From the NCBI GenBank assembly GCA_030836365.1, contig JAURQB010000069.1, forward strand, positions 1-22,328: DNA of 22,328 bases, in the 5' to 3' direction. The stretch is from Bdellovibrionota bacterium (GTDB lineage: Bacteria > Bdellovibrionota > Bacteriovoracia > Bacteriovoracales > Bacteriovoracaceae). Of the stretch, positions 1 to 6,727 are shown in pieces; the first letter of the stretch is position 1; each line of letters starts with the position of its first letter. A program made the translations under genes and the position numbers. The notes below the pieces were generated by a model that saw only the letters and a program-made list of their open reading frames with translations, was not told where the DNA came from and did not search any database.

Positions 1-590
1 CGGCCGAGAAAAAAGATCTCTCGAGCTCTTTTTTGACCTACTTGGCGTGCAAGGTAGGCACTGCCATAACCGCTATCAAAGCTCGCGACATCTGGGTCGG
101 TTTGTTTGAAAATAGCGTGTTCTTTGGAGGCCAGTGTTAGGTCACAAACGACGTGCAAGCTGTGCCCGCCACCGACTGCCCAGCCAGGGACAACGGCCAT
201 GACAATTTTTGGCATGAACCGAATCAAGCGTTGTACCTCAAGAATATGTAATCGGCCTAGGCTGTGATCAGGTTTTCCGTCATTGTATTGATAGCCATCT
301 TTTCCGCGGATACGTTGGTCTCCTCCGGAGCAAAATGCCCAGCCTCCGTCTTTTGGGCTAGGCCCATTACCAGTTAAAATGATGGAGCCAACATCTGTGG
401 TCATGCGGGCGTGATCTAGTGCTCGATAAAGTTCATCAACTGTTTGTGGTCTGAATGCGTTGCGGCAGTCCGGGCGATTAAAAGCAACTCTAACTGTTCC
501 AAGCTCTTTTGCTCGGTGATAGGTAATATCACCAAAATCAAATCCAGGAACCTCAATCCATTTACTTTCATCAAACAGGGGAGAAATCAT
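1..590 (-). CDS. menB: 1,4-dihydroxy-2-naphthoyl-CoA synthase MenB (C-terminus beyond window)
   Basis: MenB is a crotonase-fold enzyme that closes the ring of o-succinylbenzoyl-CoA to give 1,4-dihydroxy-2-naphthoyl-CoA in menaquinone synthesis in the cytoplasm. Reading the minus strand from ATG 590 gives about 196 residues that follow MenB closely: FNRPDCRNAFRP near residue 38, the oxyanion-hole stretch AFCSGGDQRIRG near 85, VPGWAVGGGHSLHVVCDLT near 135, FKQTDPDVASFDSGYGSAYL near 160, and VGQKRAREIFFLG at the window edge. The family is usually about 270-285 residues, so some 80 are missing because the window ends. GAGG lies six bases before the ATG and supports this start; a GTG directly upstream is less well placed. 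The gene is divergent from folE, with 146 bases between them. Confidence 0.95.
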   Translation of the reverse strand, partial: MISPLFDESKWIEVPGFDFGDITYHRAKELGTVRVAFNRPDCRNAFRPQTVDELYRALDHARMTTDVGSIILTGNGPSPKDGGWAFCSGGDQRIRGKDGYQYNDGKPDHSLGRLHILEVQRLIRFMPKIVMAVVPGWAVGGGHSLHVVCDLTLASKEHAIFKQTDPDVASFDSGYGSAYLARQVGQKRAREIFFLG

Positions 591-677
591 CACAAACCTC
601 ACGAAATATTTTCGATCACACTACTGGAATTATTCGTTTTTGGCCATGCAATGTCGGGCCGAGAGTCGGCATATTTC

Positions 678-707
678 TAGACAACTCCTCAGATAAAGAA
701 GTAAATT
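678..707 (+). promoter_or_regulatory. Candidate folE promoter
   Basis: TAGACA (678-683, five of six to the -35 consensus) is followed after 18 bases by TAAATT (702-707, four of six to the -10 consensus). Transcription would begin near 714, ahead of an AGGGA ribosome-binding site about seven bases before the folE ATG. The rest of the menB-folE gap holds a short hairpin (GCCGA/TCGGC, 658-670) of unknown meaning. Confidence 0.35.
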
Positions 708-736
708 ATCCTCTCACAATATTTAGGGATAGTTCT

Positions 737-1447
737 ATGAAAATCGAAGGGCCTTTTAATCAATACTTGGGAAGACTATTAGCAAAGTCGGATAATCCTG
801 AAGCTTTACTTGAGGAAAAAATCCAGGAGTTGAAGCTTCGAACGGGTGAGCTCAATCAAGTTCGCCAAAAAATGGCAGATGGTTACCATCAGGTACTGAC
901 TGCCCTCTCTGAGGCTTTTCCCGAAATTGATCTAGAGGATCCAAATCTAAAAGATTCTCACAATCGTATGGCGCGCGCACTAATTGAAGTATGCAGTGGT
1001 TTGGGTTCAAAAAACAGTGATGCCATTAATACAACTTTTCCCGCTGATGATTATAATGAAGTCATCATTTTAAAAAATATCGATTTTACCAGTTTGTGTA
1101 GTCATCATTTTTTTCCATTTCAAGGGATTGCTCACATTGGTTACCTTCCAGACACAAAAAATGGAGGGAAGGTTTTGGGGCTCTCAAAATTGGCCCGCAT
1201 ATTAGATGTGCATGCACAACGGCCACAACTGCAAGAGAGACTATGCCAGTCCATCATGGAAGCTCTTAAAAATGAGCTGAAGCCTGCTGGAGTCATGGTC
1301 GTAATTGAAGCAAAACATGGATGCTTAAACTGTAGAGGGGCAAGAAAGCGTGAAGCTTCGATGATTACAAGTGCTTTAGATGGCAAATTTAAAGATGACC
1401 ATAAAGTGCGTTCAGAGTTTTTAAGTCTAATAAGCGTTAAAGGCTAA
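737..1447 (+). CDS. folE: GTP cyclohydrolase I FolE
   Basis: FolE converts GTP to 7,8-dihydroneopterin triphosphate, the first step to tetrahydrofolate and related pterins, in the cytoplasm. The 236-residue product has the full catalytic core. The zinc ligands are C121 and H124 in LCSHHFFPF and C196 in KHGCLNCRGARK. The block GLSKLARILDVHAQRPQLQERL at about 148-169 matches the family core GLSKINRI..AQRPQVQERL. The length is close to the normal 220 residues with a slightly longer helical N-terminus. AGGGA about seven bases upstream supports the ATG at 737. It is transcribed alone, divergent from menB and convergent with the next gene. This is the zinc-dependent FolE type (IA), not FolE2. Confidence 0.95.
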   Translation: MKIEGPFNQYLGRLLAKSDNPEALLEEKIQELKLRTGELNQVRQKMADGYHQVLTALSEAFPEIDLEDPNLKDSHNRMARALIEVCSGLGSKNSDAINTTFPADDYNEVIILKNIDFTSLCSHHFFPFQGIAHIGYLPDTKNGGKVLGLSKLARILDVHAQRPQLQERLCQSIMEALKNELKPAGVMVVIEAKHGCLNCRGARKREASMITSALDGKFKDDHKVRSEFLSLISVKG

Positions 1448-1480
1448 GAACGATTACTCGAATCTCTTTTGATCGTTGTA

Positions 1481-1494
1481 AATTAAATTTAATT
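1481..1494. repeat. 14-bp perfect palindrome between convergent genes
   Basis: AATTAAATTTAATT is its own reverse complement. It follows a six-base inverted repeat (AACGAT 1449-1454, ATCGTT 1472-1477) in the 48-base gap between the ends of folE and the lipoprotein gene. It may contribute to transcription termination in either direction, but there is no GC-rich stem, so this is weak. Confidence 0.3.
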
Positions 1495-1495
1495 C

Positions 1496-1957
1496 TTATT
1501 TTCTTTGATCGAATGTGATTTTTTCTTTTATTTGGCATTCATATAAGACGGGATTAATGGGAATCATTTTTTCATCAATTTGATTAATCGCCGTAATAAA
1601 AAGCTTTTCCTCGTTTATCGTTACTTTAAGCCGTCTGGTATCCTTGCTTGATTCACTCTGCTTCGTTTGAAAATTTGATTTGCCTTTGAAGCTTGATTCA
1701 TAAAATAGTGAATTTGACTCTTTCTTCGAGCCGACACTATGAAAGTATTCCATTTGAAATCCATTTTCATTAATCGGTATTCCGATGATGTGTGGAGATA
1801 AGTAAAGTAATGTTGTTTTTACTTTTTCATATTCACACTCAAGTACCTGCCCAAATAATACATCAAAGTTTTTAATCAATTTAGAGGACGACTGATTACG
1901 TTGTTCATTACAGCTAATAAAAAATAAAAGAGACGAAATGATGATTAAGTACTTCAT
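1496..1957 (-). CDS. Small predicted lipoprotein, unknown function
   Basis: I do not recognise this 153-residue protein. Starting at ATG 1957 it opens MKYLIIISSLLFFISC, a charged n-region, hydrophobic core and lipobox with the acylated Cys at position 16, so it should be an outer- or inner-membrane lipoprotein facing the periplasm. The remainder is hydrophilic and Lys/Glu/Ser-rich, with a possible beta-rich middle. An in-frame TTG six codons upstream (1975) would put extra residues before the signal peptide and is less likely. No ribosome-binding site is visible before ATG 1957; instead TACAAT (minus strand, 1964-1969) lies six bases upstream, as expected for a leaderless transcript. It follows the GNAT gene on the same strand after 35 bases. 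Confidence 0.65.
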   Translation of the reverse strand: MKYLIIISSLLFFISCNEQRNQSSSKLIKNFDVLFGQVLECEYEKVKTTLLYLSPHIIGIPINENGFQMEYFHSVGSKKESNSLFYESSFKGKSNFQTKQSESSKDTRRLKVTINEEKLFITAINQIDEKMIPINPVLYECQIKEKITFDQRK

Positions 1958-1963
1958 GAAATT

Positions 1964-1969
1964 ATTGTA
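1964..1969 (-). promoter_or_regulatory. -10-like box six bases before a start codon
   Basis: The minus strand reads TACAAT (five of six to TATAAT) with six bases between it and ATG 1957. No convincing -35 is seen. If used, transcription would begin at or next to the A of the ATG. Confidence 0.3.
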
Positions 1970-1992
1970 ACGCAAAATTGAAAGCGGTGGTG

Positions 1993-2493
1993 TTATTTAT
2001 AATTTTTTAAATTTTCGCCATCCATGCGAAAGATGATCCATTCCTTTTTTGCCTTGGCCCCCTGCTTGACATAAAACTCAATTGACGGAGTATTCCAGTC
2101 TAAGCAGACCCACTCAAAGCGAGCACAATTTCTCTCGCGAGCGATGGCCGCCAATTTTTTTAGTGCCGCTTTACCCAAGCCGAAACCCCTATATTCAGGA
2201 AGAATGAAGAGGTCTTCAAGGTACAGGCCTGGTCTTCCTTCAAATGTAGAGAAGTTATGAAAAAATAGGGCAAATCCAACTTCTTTATCGTTCTGCTCTA
2301 AAATAAGCACTTCGGCCATTGGGCGTTCACCAAATAAGTATGTTTGTAGTGTTTCTTTTTTTAGGACGACTTCATTTTGCATTTTTTCATATTCAGCAAT
2401 TGCATTAATGAAAAATATGATTGTATCGATGTCTTCTGGCGTGGCGAATCGTATATGGTGTTTGATTTGTGTATTGCTTTCAGAATTCGTCAT
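1993..2493 (-). CDS. GNAT-family N-acetyltransferase, SSAT/thialysine-acetyltransferase-like
   Basis: This 166-residue protein is a single GNAT domain that transfers an acetyl group from acetyl-CoA to an amine. The acetyl-CoA loop is visible as LPEYRGFGLGKAAL at about 98-111 (R/Q-x-x-G-x-G/A pattern), preceded by the beta-strand YLEDLF and followed by FEWVCLDWNTPSIEFYVKQGA. These blocks most resemble spermidine/spermine and thialysine acetyltransferases (YLEDLYV.PEYRG.G.G, LDWN..A..FY...GA). The substrate is not provable from sequence; polyamines or amino-acid amines are the family's usual targets. It is the third gene after tapT, with two bases between it and the gene before, so it is probably co-translated with them. 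Confidence 0.85.
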   Translation of the reverse strand: MTNSESNTQIKHHIRFATPEDIDTIIFFINAIAEYEKMQNEVVLKKETLQTYLFGERPMAEVLILEQNDKEVGFALFFHNFSTFEGRPGLYLEDLFILPEYRGFGLGKAALKKLAAIARERNCARFEWVCLDWNTPSIEFYVKQGAKAKKEWIIFRMDGENLKNYK

Positions 2494-2495
2494 GA

Positions 2496-3062
2496 CTAAT
2501 TAGATTGCTCATTTAATTTTTCGAGAAATTTTAGACAAAGTTGTTGGTTGTCATTAGAGACGCCCGACTTTTCTGAACAGGCGCGATAAAATCCTTTAAC
2601 CTGATCAACATGATCTGGTTGAGCCTCAGCGATTTTGATCATTTCTGTGATGATTGCCTCAGCAAGTTCATCTCCGGCCTCAAGTTCCTCTATTGCAATT
2701 CCAATAAATTCTTTAAAGTCTTCACTTGATACTTCCTCACTATACTCAGGAGTATCATCCATGTCTTCATCTGAGTTTTCTTCTAAACTTTCTTCTGCGC
2801 TTATTCTTTCTTCCTCTGTTTCTGCAGAATCATCGTCTCTTAAGCTCGTGTCTTCATATGCACTCGATTCATTTTTTTTCGTTTGGCCATGACTGTGGTT
2901 GTGAGCATCTTGATTTTTTGTTGTCTCGATTGATTCAGATTGGTTATTGAGTTTTTCGATAGTCGTTGGTTCATCAATGTCTGATGAGTCATTTTTTTTG
3001 GTGAAAAAAAAGATAATTGCCCCAACTAATAAAACAGTAATAAACCCAAATAAAAATTTCAT
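2496..3062 (-). CDS. Acidic membrane-anchored protein, unknown function
   Basis: I do not recognise this 188-residue protein. Residues 2-20 form one membrane span followed by KK, so the protein is anchored by its N-terminus. Residues 25-70 are polar with a short His-rich spot (HNHSH, 54-58). Residues 74-117 are extremely acidic (runs of Asp/Glu/Ser), then comes a helical C-terminal part with two Cys (162, 176). The start at ATG 3062 is fixed by an ATGA overlap with the tapT stop and by AAGGGA just upstream; a longer reading upstream would lie inside tapT. The ATGA overlap and the two-base gap to the GNAT gene indicate an operon. The acidic tract could bind cations or basic partners, but that is a guess. 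Confidence 0.75.
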   Translation of the reverse strand: MKFLFGFITVLLVGAIIFFFTKKNDSSDIDEPTTIEKLNNQSESIETTKNQDAHNHSHGQTKKNESSAYEDTSLRDDDSAETEEERISAEESLEENSDEDMDDTPEYSEEVSSEDFKEFIGIAIEELEAGDELAEAIITEMIKIAEAQPDHVDQVKGFYRACSEKSGVSNDNQQLCLKFLEKLNEQSN

Positions 3063-3682
3063 ACATTCCCTTGTGAAAACTCCGGAAGACAATGCTTGCG
3101 GTTTCTAAATGAAACATTAACTAGTTTCTCAAGATTCTTTTGCATTAATGCAGAGAAGTCTTGAGATTCAAGTTCTTCTACTACTTTACTCATCGCCTCA
3201 TATGTACACAAGTAATTTTCTTTGGGGGATTTTCGAAGATGATAATTGGAGCGGTAATTTCTTTCAGGCAATTTAATACAGGGAATATTTTTAAGAGCAG
3301 CTTCTCGTTTATAAACTTTTGAAGCTTGCCGCCAGCTTCCATCAGGCACTATAATATGAACCTTTTTTGTATTTATCGCGGAAATATTTTTTGAGGTTGC
3401 ATCGATCGCATTTTCTGATGGGTAGAGAACAAAAGTCAGCTCATCTTTTTGAATGATTTCATTCCAATGAATAGGCTGATTTTCTAATCCGCGTAAAACT
3501 ATTTGGCAGTTAGGTAGCGTATTTTTTGCCAGTCTTCCTGTGTTTGATGTTAAGTGGTATTCCCGGTGATGCATAATAATTGTGAAGCGAATATTGGTTG
3601 GTACCTGCACTAAATCATCGCAGAAACATTGTCCTGAATGGAAGTGGCATTGATAGCAAATAATGTGATTTTTTGAGCTCAT
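3059..3682 (-). CDS. tapT: DTW-domain tRNA-uridine aminocarboxypropyltransferase
   Basis: TapT-family proteins move the 3-amino-3-carboxypropyl group of S-adenosylmethionine onto uridine (acp3U, position 47 in E. coli) in tRNA. The 207-residue product shows the N-terminal zinc-type Cys set C9, C12, C19, C21 (CYQCHFHSGQCFC), the NTGRLAKNTLPN block at 47-58, the DTW motif as PDGSWRQA at 113-120, and the C-terminal NYRSNYHLRKSP and CTYEAMSKV stretches. Length is normal. ATG 3682 has no clear ribosome-binding site; AATAAT on the minus strand (3689-3694) lies six bases upstream, as in a leaderless start. It overlaps the next gene by ATGA and heads a three- or four-gene run. Confidence 0.88.
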   Translation of the reverse strand: MSSKNHIICYQCHFHSGQCFCDDLVQVPTNIRFTIIMHHREYHLTSNTGRLAKNTLPNCQIVLRGLENQPIHWNEIIQKDELTFVLYPSENAIDATSKNISAINTKKVHIIVPDGSWRQASKVYKREAALKNIPCIKLPERNYRSNYHLRKSPKENYLCTYEAMSKVVEELESQDFSALMQKNLEKLVNVSFRNRKHCLPEFSQGNV

Positions 3683-3773
3683 AGGGGCATTATTAAACTA
3701 AGTTATGTAAAAAAGCCTGCGTTGTTGTAAAAGTTAGCTCAATAATAATAAAGAATCATGTAAAAACGATAGT

Positions 3774-4556
3774 TTATGAGCTCGGAGAGTCGTATTTAGT
3801 CAGAGCAAATGCCCATAGATATTTGAGAATAATGGCAAAGACAATCACTGCCGCGCAAGCACCAAACAGAAGCTGAGTGTTAGAGAGGTCGTAGATAAAG
3901 TTTACAGGGCCGGAGCCAACCAAAAGAATCGGAAGAAAAATTGTTAAAATTTTACGGGGAAAATAGCTGTAGATAAAGTGCGGCCAGCGTGCGAGTTGTT
4001 GAAGCTGCATGCGTAAAAAGTTAATTCCCCAGCCTTCAATTGTCCAAAACATTGCAACACTTAGACAAAATTCAATAATAACAAAGAGAGTAAATCCTAA
4101 AATGATCAGCGGAGGAATGAGAAGCCATTGATGCCATGTTAGGTTTAATTGCCGACCATAGTAAATAAGCATCAACCAAACCAAAGGGGTATTTATTAAG
4201 CTGGAGGTTCTGACATAACGAAAGAAAACACTAAAAATGCTGGAGAGTGGTCTTAGTAAGTCAAAGTCGAGTGTGCCAGTTCGAATTTTTACGGAGAGCT
4301 CCCAAAAGTTTTCACTAACAATGGCCATATGGAGATGATCCATCGTCAGCATAAAGGCAATAAAAAACATTAGTTGATTTTTATTCCATGGCCCAATAGT
4401 GGAAACGTGATCATAAATAAAGGAAACGGAGCTTAATGTTGTTAAGTAAAAGATAATATCCATTAAGATGATTAAAATAAAACTTGTTCTAAAGCTTGAG
4501 GCTTCAGCAAGGCTCGTCTCAAAAAATTTTTTGTAAACAGATAAATAAGTTTTCAT
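3774..4556 (-). CDS. ABC-2 type exporter permease (second permease)
   Basis: This 260-residue protein has about six hydrophobic spans, including FILIILMDIIFYLTTLSSV (about 27-45), MFFIAFMLTM (63-72), LLIPPLIILGFTLFVIIEF (145-163) and a C-terminal LLFGACAAVIVFAIILKYL. It resembles the ABC2_membrane_6 (DUF990) permeases that occur as unlike pairs with a COG4586-type ATPase. The short cytoplasmic stretch RTGTLDFDLLRPL near residue 91 is typical of the coupling region in this family (G.ld..LlrPl). It starts one base after the stop of the first permease and so is surely co-translated. Substrate unknown: these exporters are scattered through many bacteria without a settled cargo. Confidence 0.85.
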   Translation of the reverse strand: MKTYLSVYKKFFETSLAEASSFRTSFILIILMDIIFYLTTLSSVSFIYDHVSTIGPWNKNQLMFFIAFMLTMDHLHMAIVSENFWELSVKIRTGTLDFDLLRPLSSIFSVFFRYVRTSSLINTPLVWLMLIYYGRQLNLTWHQWLLIPPLIILGFTLFVIIEFCLSVAMFWTIEGWGINFLRMQLQQLARWPHFIYSYFPRKILTIFLPILLVGSGPVNFIYDLSNTQLLFGACAAVIVFAIILKYLWAFALTKYDSPSS

Positions 4557-4557
4557 T

Positions 4558-5382
4558 TTACATCCCAGCTGCCGTATAGCGTTTCACTCCACGCGCCCAA
4601 GCAAAGCGAGTAAACAAGATCGTTGGAATCATCCAAAGCGAGATCATTAAAATAGACTTAGGAAGCAAGTGAATGTCTCCCATGAATATTTTTACAGGGT
4701 AGTATTGAATATAAGAAAAAGGCAAAAAGGTGAGAACTTCCCTAAACCAGTCTGGGTAAATTTCTAATGGAAAATAACTACCGGCCAAAAAGGCGGTGAT
4801 TAGGTTAAAGATCACTCGTAAAATCCATGTTTCGGATAACCAGAAGGCAAGAATGCCAATCGCGAATTGAATGACAAACCAAAATATACTGACATACAAA
4901 CAATAAGCGCTGGCCAATAATATATGTCCGATATTCGGGGGAGTGATGATGTCAAAATAAGCTAAAAGGGAAAAGGAAAAAGTAGCGATGAAGAGTTGTA
5001 GTCCTTGAAAGCCTAAAAAGTTAGCAGCATGATACTTCCAAAAATCAAACGGATAAACGAGGTGAGCAGATATGCGCCCAAGACGAATATCTTCGGCAAT
5101 ATTTCCCGACATATGCCCTCTTGAAATCATTCCGACAATTAATGTCCAACCGAAGTAAGAAATCATCTGCACTTTGGTATAACCTTTAATGATGAGTTCG
5201 GGATCATCACCATAAATCGCGCTCCAGAGATTATATTGAACAAAAAAGAAAACCAGCACGGGGGCAGTAATTTCAAGAAAGAAATTTAATCGGTAAGCCA
5301 GGCTTATCGTCCATTGATATTGAATTGTTTTCCACCATTTAATCACTTCTTGAATAAAAGGAAAATTTACTATTTTTTGCAT
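4558..5382 (-). CDS. ABC-2 type exporter permease (first permease)
   Basis: This 274-residue integral membrane protein is the partner of the following permease. Hydrophobic spans include ITAPVLVFFFVQYNLW (about 38-53), MISYFGWTLIVGMI (73-86), LFIATFSFSLLAYFDII, ILLASAYCLYVSIFWFVIQF and a final ILMISLWMIPTILF. The coupling-type stretch EDIRLGRISAHLVYPFDFW (about 97-115) fits the family pattern of a cytosolic helix meeting the ATPase. The ATG at 5382 shares its A with the stop TAA of the ATPase gene, so translation is coupled. Together the two permeases would form the membrane heterodimer of one exporter. Confidence 0.87.
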   Translation of the reverse strand: MQKIVNFPFIQEVIKWWKTIQYQWTISLAYRLNFFLEITAPVLVFFFVQYNLWSAIYGDDPELIIKGYTKVQMISYFGWTLIVGMISRGHMSGNIAEDIRLGRISAHLVYPFDFWKYHAANFLGFQGLQLFIATFSFSLLAYFDIITPPNIGHILLASAYCLYVSIFWFVIQFAIGILAFWLSETWILRVIFNLITAFLAGSYFPLEIYPDWFREVLTFLPFSYIQYYPVKIFMGDIHLLPKSILMISLWMIPTILFTRFAWARGVKRYTAAGM

Positions 5383-6386
5383 TAATTATCCAATAACTCA
5401 GGTTGTTCCATTAGCGTTTTCATTACTCTTTCAATGGGCATTTTTTCGGTATTAAATTCTATAGGGGAGTGGTTTTGTAGAACATTAATGCCTACTTTTT
5501 GGACCTCCTCTAAGGGCACACGAAGTGATACATTGGTTTTATTTTCGTTCCATTTTGGATCAAATTGATTTAGGTAGTGATCAAAAACTGGTGGTGTTTT
5601 AAAACTAAAAGAGATGTTTTTTTCCACGCCAAGAATTTTTTCAAAGTCATGAATATTTCCATCATATTTTTTTTGGCCGTTAAAAATTAAAACAAGATCC
5701 TCACATAGCGCTTGAACATCGGCCATGTAATGAGAGGTGAGAATAATCGTGCAGTTATTGCGCTCATGATACTCTTTGATAAATTTTCGAATATTTTCTT
5801 GTGCCATCAAGTCGAGACCAATTGTGGGCTCATCTAAAAATAAAATTTCTGGGCTGTGTAAGAGAGACGCCATCAGCTCCATCTTCATTCGCTCACCTAA
5901 ACTTAGCTTTCTAATTTGAACATGTAATAAGTGGTCAACTTGTAAAAGCTCAGACATTTTTTTTACTTTTTTCTGAAAGCTGTCACGATCAATTTCATAA
6001 TAACGCTGAAGTAACTCAAGGCTATCCATTGCTGGTATATCCCACCAAAGTTGAGACTTTTGGCCCATTACAAGGGCAATTTTTTTGCGAAACTCGGTTT
6101 CTCGGCTCCATGGATGGTGGCCTAAAACTGTTAACTCACCTTTACTTGGAACAATGATGCCCGTAAACATTTTCATCAAAGTCGTTTTTCCTGCTCCATT
6201 AGGGCCTAACAGTCCAATTATTTTGCCGCGCTCAATTTCTAGGTCAAATCCGTCTACTGCGCTCTTTTCGATGTAAGACCGGTTAAAAAAAGAGCTCAGC
6301 GAGCCCAAAAAGCCGCTTTGTTTTTTGTAGCTTCTGAAGTTTTTATAAAGTTGGTGTGATTTGATGGCATAAGTATTTGTGTTCAT
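5382..6386 (-). CDS. ABC transporter ATP-binding protein, COG4586-like
   Basis: This 334-residue ATPase powers the two permeases downstream. Visible motifs: Walker A GPNGAGKTT (61-69), Q-loop Q109, signature LSLGE (161-165), Walker B ILFLDEPT (181-188), D-loop GLD and the H-loop His219 in TSHYM. The N-terminal insertion KKQSGFLGSLSSFFNRS (21-37) before the first strand and the roughly 90-residue C-terminal extension after the ABC core are typical of the COG4586 group that pairs with two ABC2_membrane_6 permeases. No ribosome-binding site precedes ATG 6386, and a promoter-like sequence places transcription start at the ATG itself. The stop overlaps the next gene's ATG by one base. Confidence 0.93.
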   Translation of the reverse strand: MNTNTYAIKSHQLYKNFRSYKKQSGFLGSLSSFFNRSYIEKSAVDGFDLEIERGKIIGLLGPNGAGKTTLMKMFTGIIVPSKGELTVLGHHPWSRETEFRKKIALVMGQKSQLWWDIPAMDSLELLQRYYEIDRDSFQKKVKKMSELLQVDHLLHVQIRKLSLGERMKMELMASLLHSPEILFLDEPTIGLDLMAQENIRKFIKEYHERNNCTIILTSHYMADVQALCEDLVLIFNGQKKYDGNIHDFEKILGVEKNISFSFKTPPVFDHYLNQFDPKWNENKTNVSLRVPLEEVQKVGINVLQNHSPIEFNTEKMPIERVMKTLMEQPELLDN

Positions 6387-6392
6387 TTAGGG

Positions 6393-6421
6393 AGGATATG
6401 AGATTGGAAAAAGCTAGGCAA
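6393..6421 (-). promoter_or_regulatory. Candidate promoter for the ABC operon, leaderless geometry
   Basis: On the minus strand TTGCCT (6416-6421, four of six to -35) and TATCCT (6393-6398, four of six to -10) are spaced exactly 17 bases, and only six bases separate TATCCT from ATG 6386. The start of transcription would fall on the ATG, matching the absence of a ribosome-binding site. Confidence 0.35.
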
Positions 6422-6485
6422 CCTAATCAGCATAAATTTTTGTCATACAAGCAGGATAAATTTTCATTAGATTTTTTTTTATCTC

Positions 6486-6515
6486 TTGACCTTCTTGGGA
6501 CCGATAACATATTCA
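6486..6515 (+). promoter_or_regulatory. Candidate promoter for the small basic protein
   Basis: TTGACC (6486-6491, five of six to -35) is followed after 18 bases by TATTCA (6510-6515, a weak -10). It lies 27 bases upstream of the small gene, leaving room for its GGAG ribosome-binding site. Confidence 0.3.
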
Positions 6516-6542
6516 TGTTCAGTTATCTCATGGAGTGATCAA

Positions 6543-6722
6543 ATGAAGGCAGCTTACATTGGAAAAGTTTTTTTTGCTAAAGGTGGACACCTATTTCCGG
6601 TAACACCCATTGTTGAGAATTTTCCAAAGAACTTTGCTTTTTCCCGCAAAAAAAGTCTTCCTAAAAAGCCAGCAGTTCTTGCAACCAAAAGTCTTCAGTC
6701 GAAAAAAAAATCAAAAAAGTAA
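6543..6722 (+). CDS. Small highly basic protein, unknown function
   Basis: I do not recognise this 59-residue protein. The start is chosen at ATG 6543 because GGAG lies seven bases upstream; a longer in-frame reading from 6486 begins inside the putative promoter. The first 29 residues (MKAAYIGKVFFAKGGHLFPV and what follows) are neutral and mildly hydrophobic; the rest is dense in Lys and Arg and ends in KKKSKK, giving a very high predicted charge suited to nucleic-acid or anionic-surface binding. It is divergent from the ABC operon and ends five bases from the convergent mltA. A strong start signal and its own promoter-like box argue that it is real, but there is no family support. Confidence 0.55.
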   Translation: MKAAYIGKVFFAKGGHLFPVTPIVENFPKNFAFSRKKSLPKKPAVLATKSLQSKKKSKK

Positions 6723-6727
6723 TTATT

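Noticed and set aside
444..680. Plus-strand open frame opposite menB
   Set aside because: It lies antisense to the conserved menB N-terminus, lacks a start signal and has no family-like sequence.
1141..1386. Minus-strand frame opposite folE
   Set aside because: Antisense to the zinc-binding core of FolE; no independent start signal.
1449..1477. Six-base inverted repeat after folE as a terminator
   Set aside because: The stem is short and AT-rich with a 17-base loop and no adjoining T-run, so intrinsic termination is not convincing.
2635..2950. Ser-rich and other plus-strand frames opposite the acidic protein
   Set aside because: The Ser repeats are the antisense reading of the Asp/Glu/Ser codons in the acidic tract.
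6398..6538. 46-codon plus-strand frame starting ATG 6398 with AGGGAGG just before it, ending next to the start region of the small basic protein
   Set aside because: Only two bases separate GGAGG from the ATG, no promoter fits between it and the ABC gene, and the purine run is explained as the complement of the ABC operon -10 region. The sequence has a nine-T run and no recognisable features.
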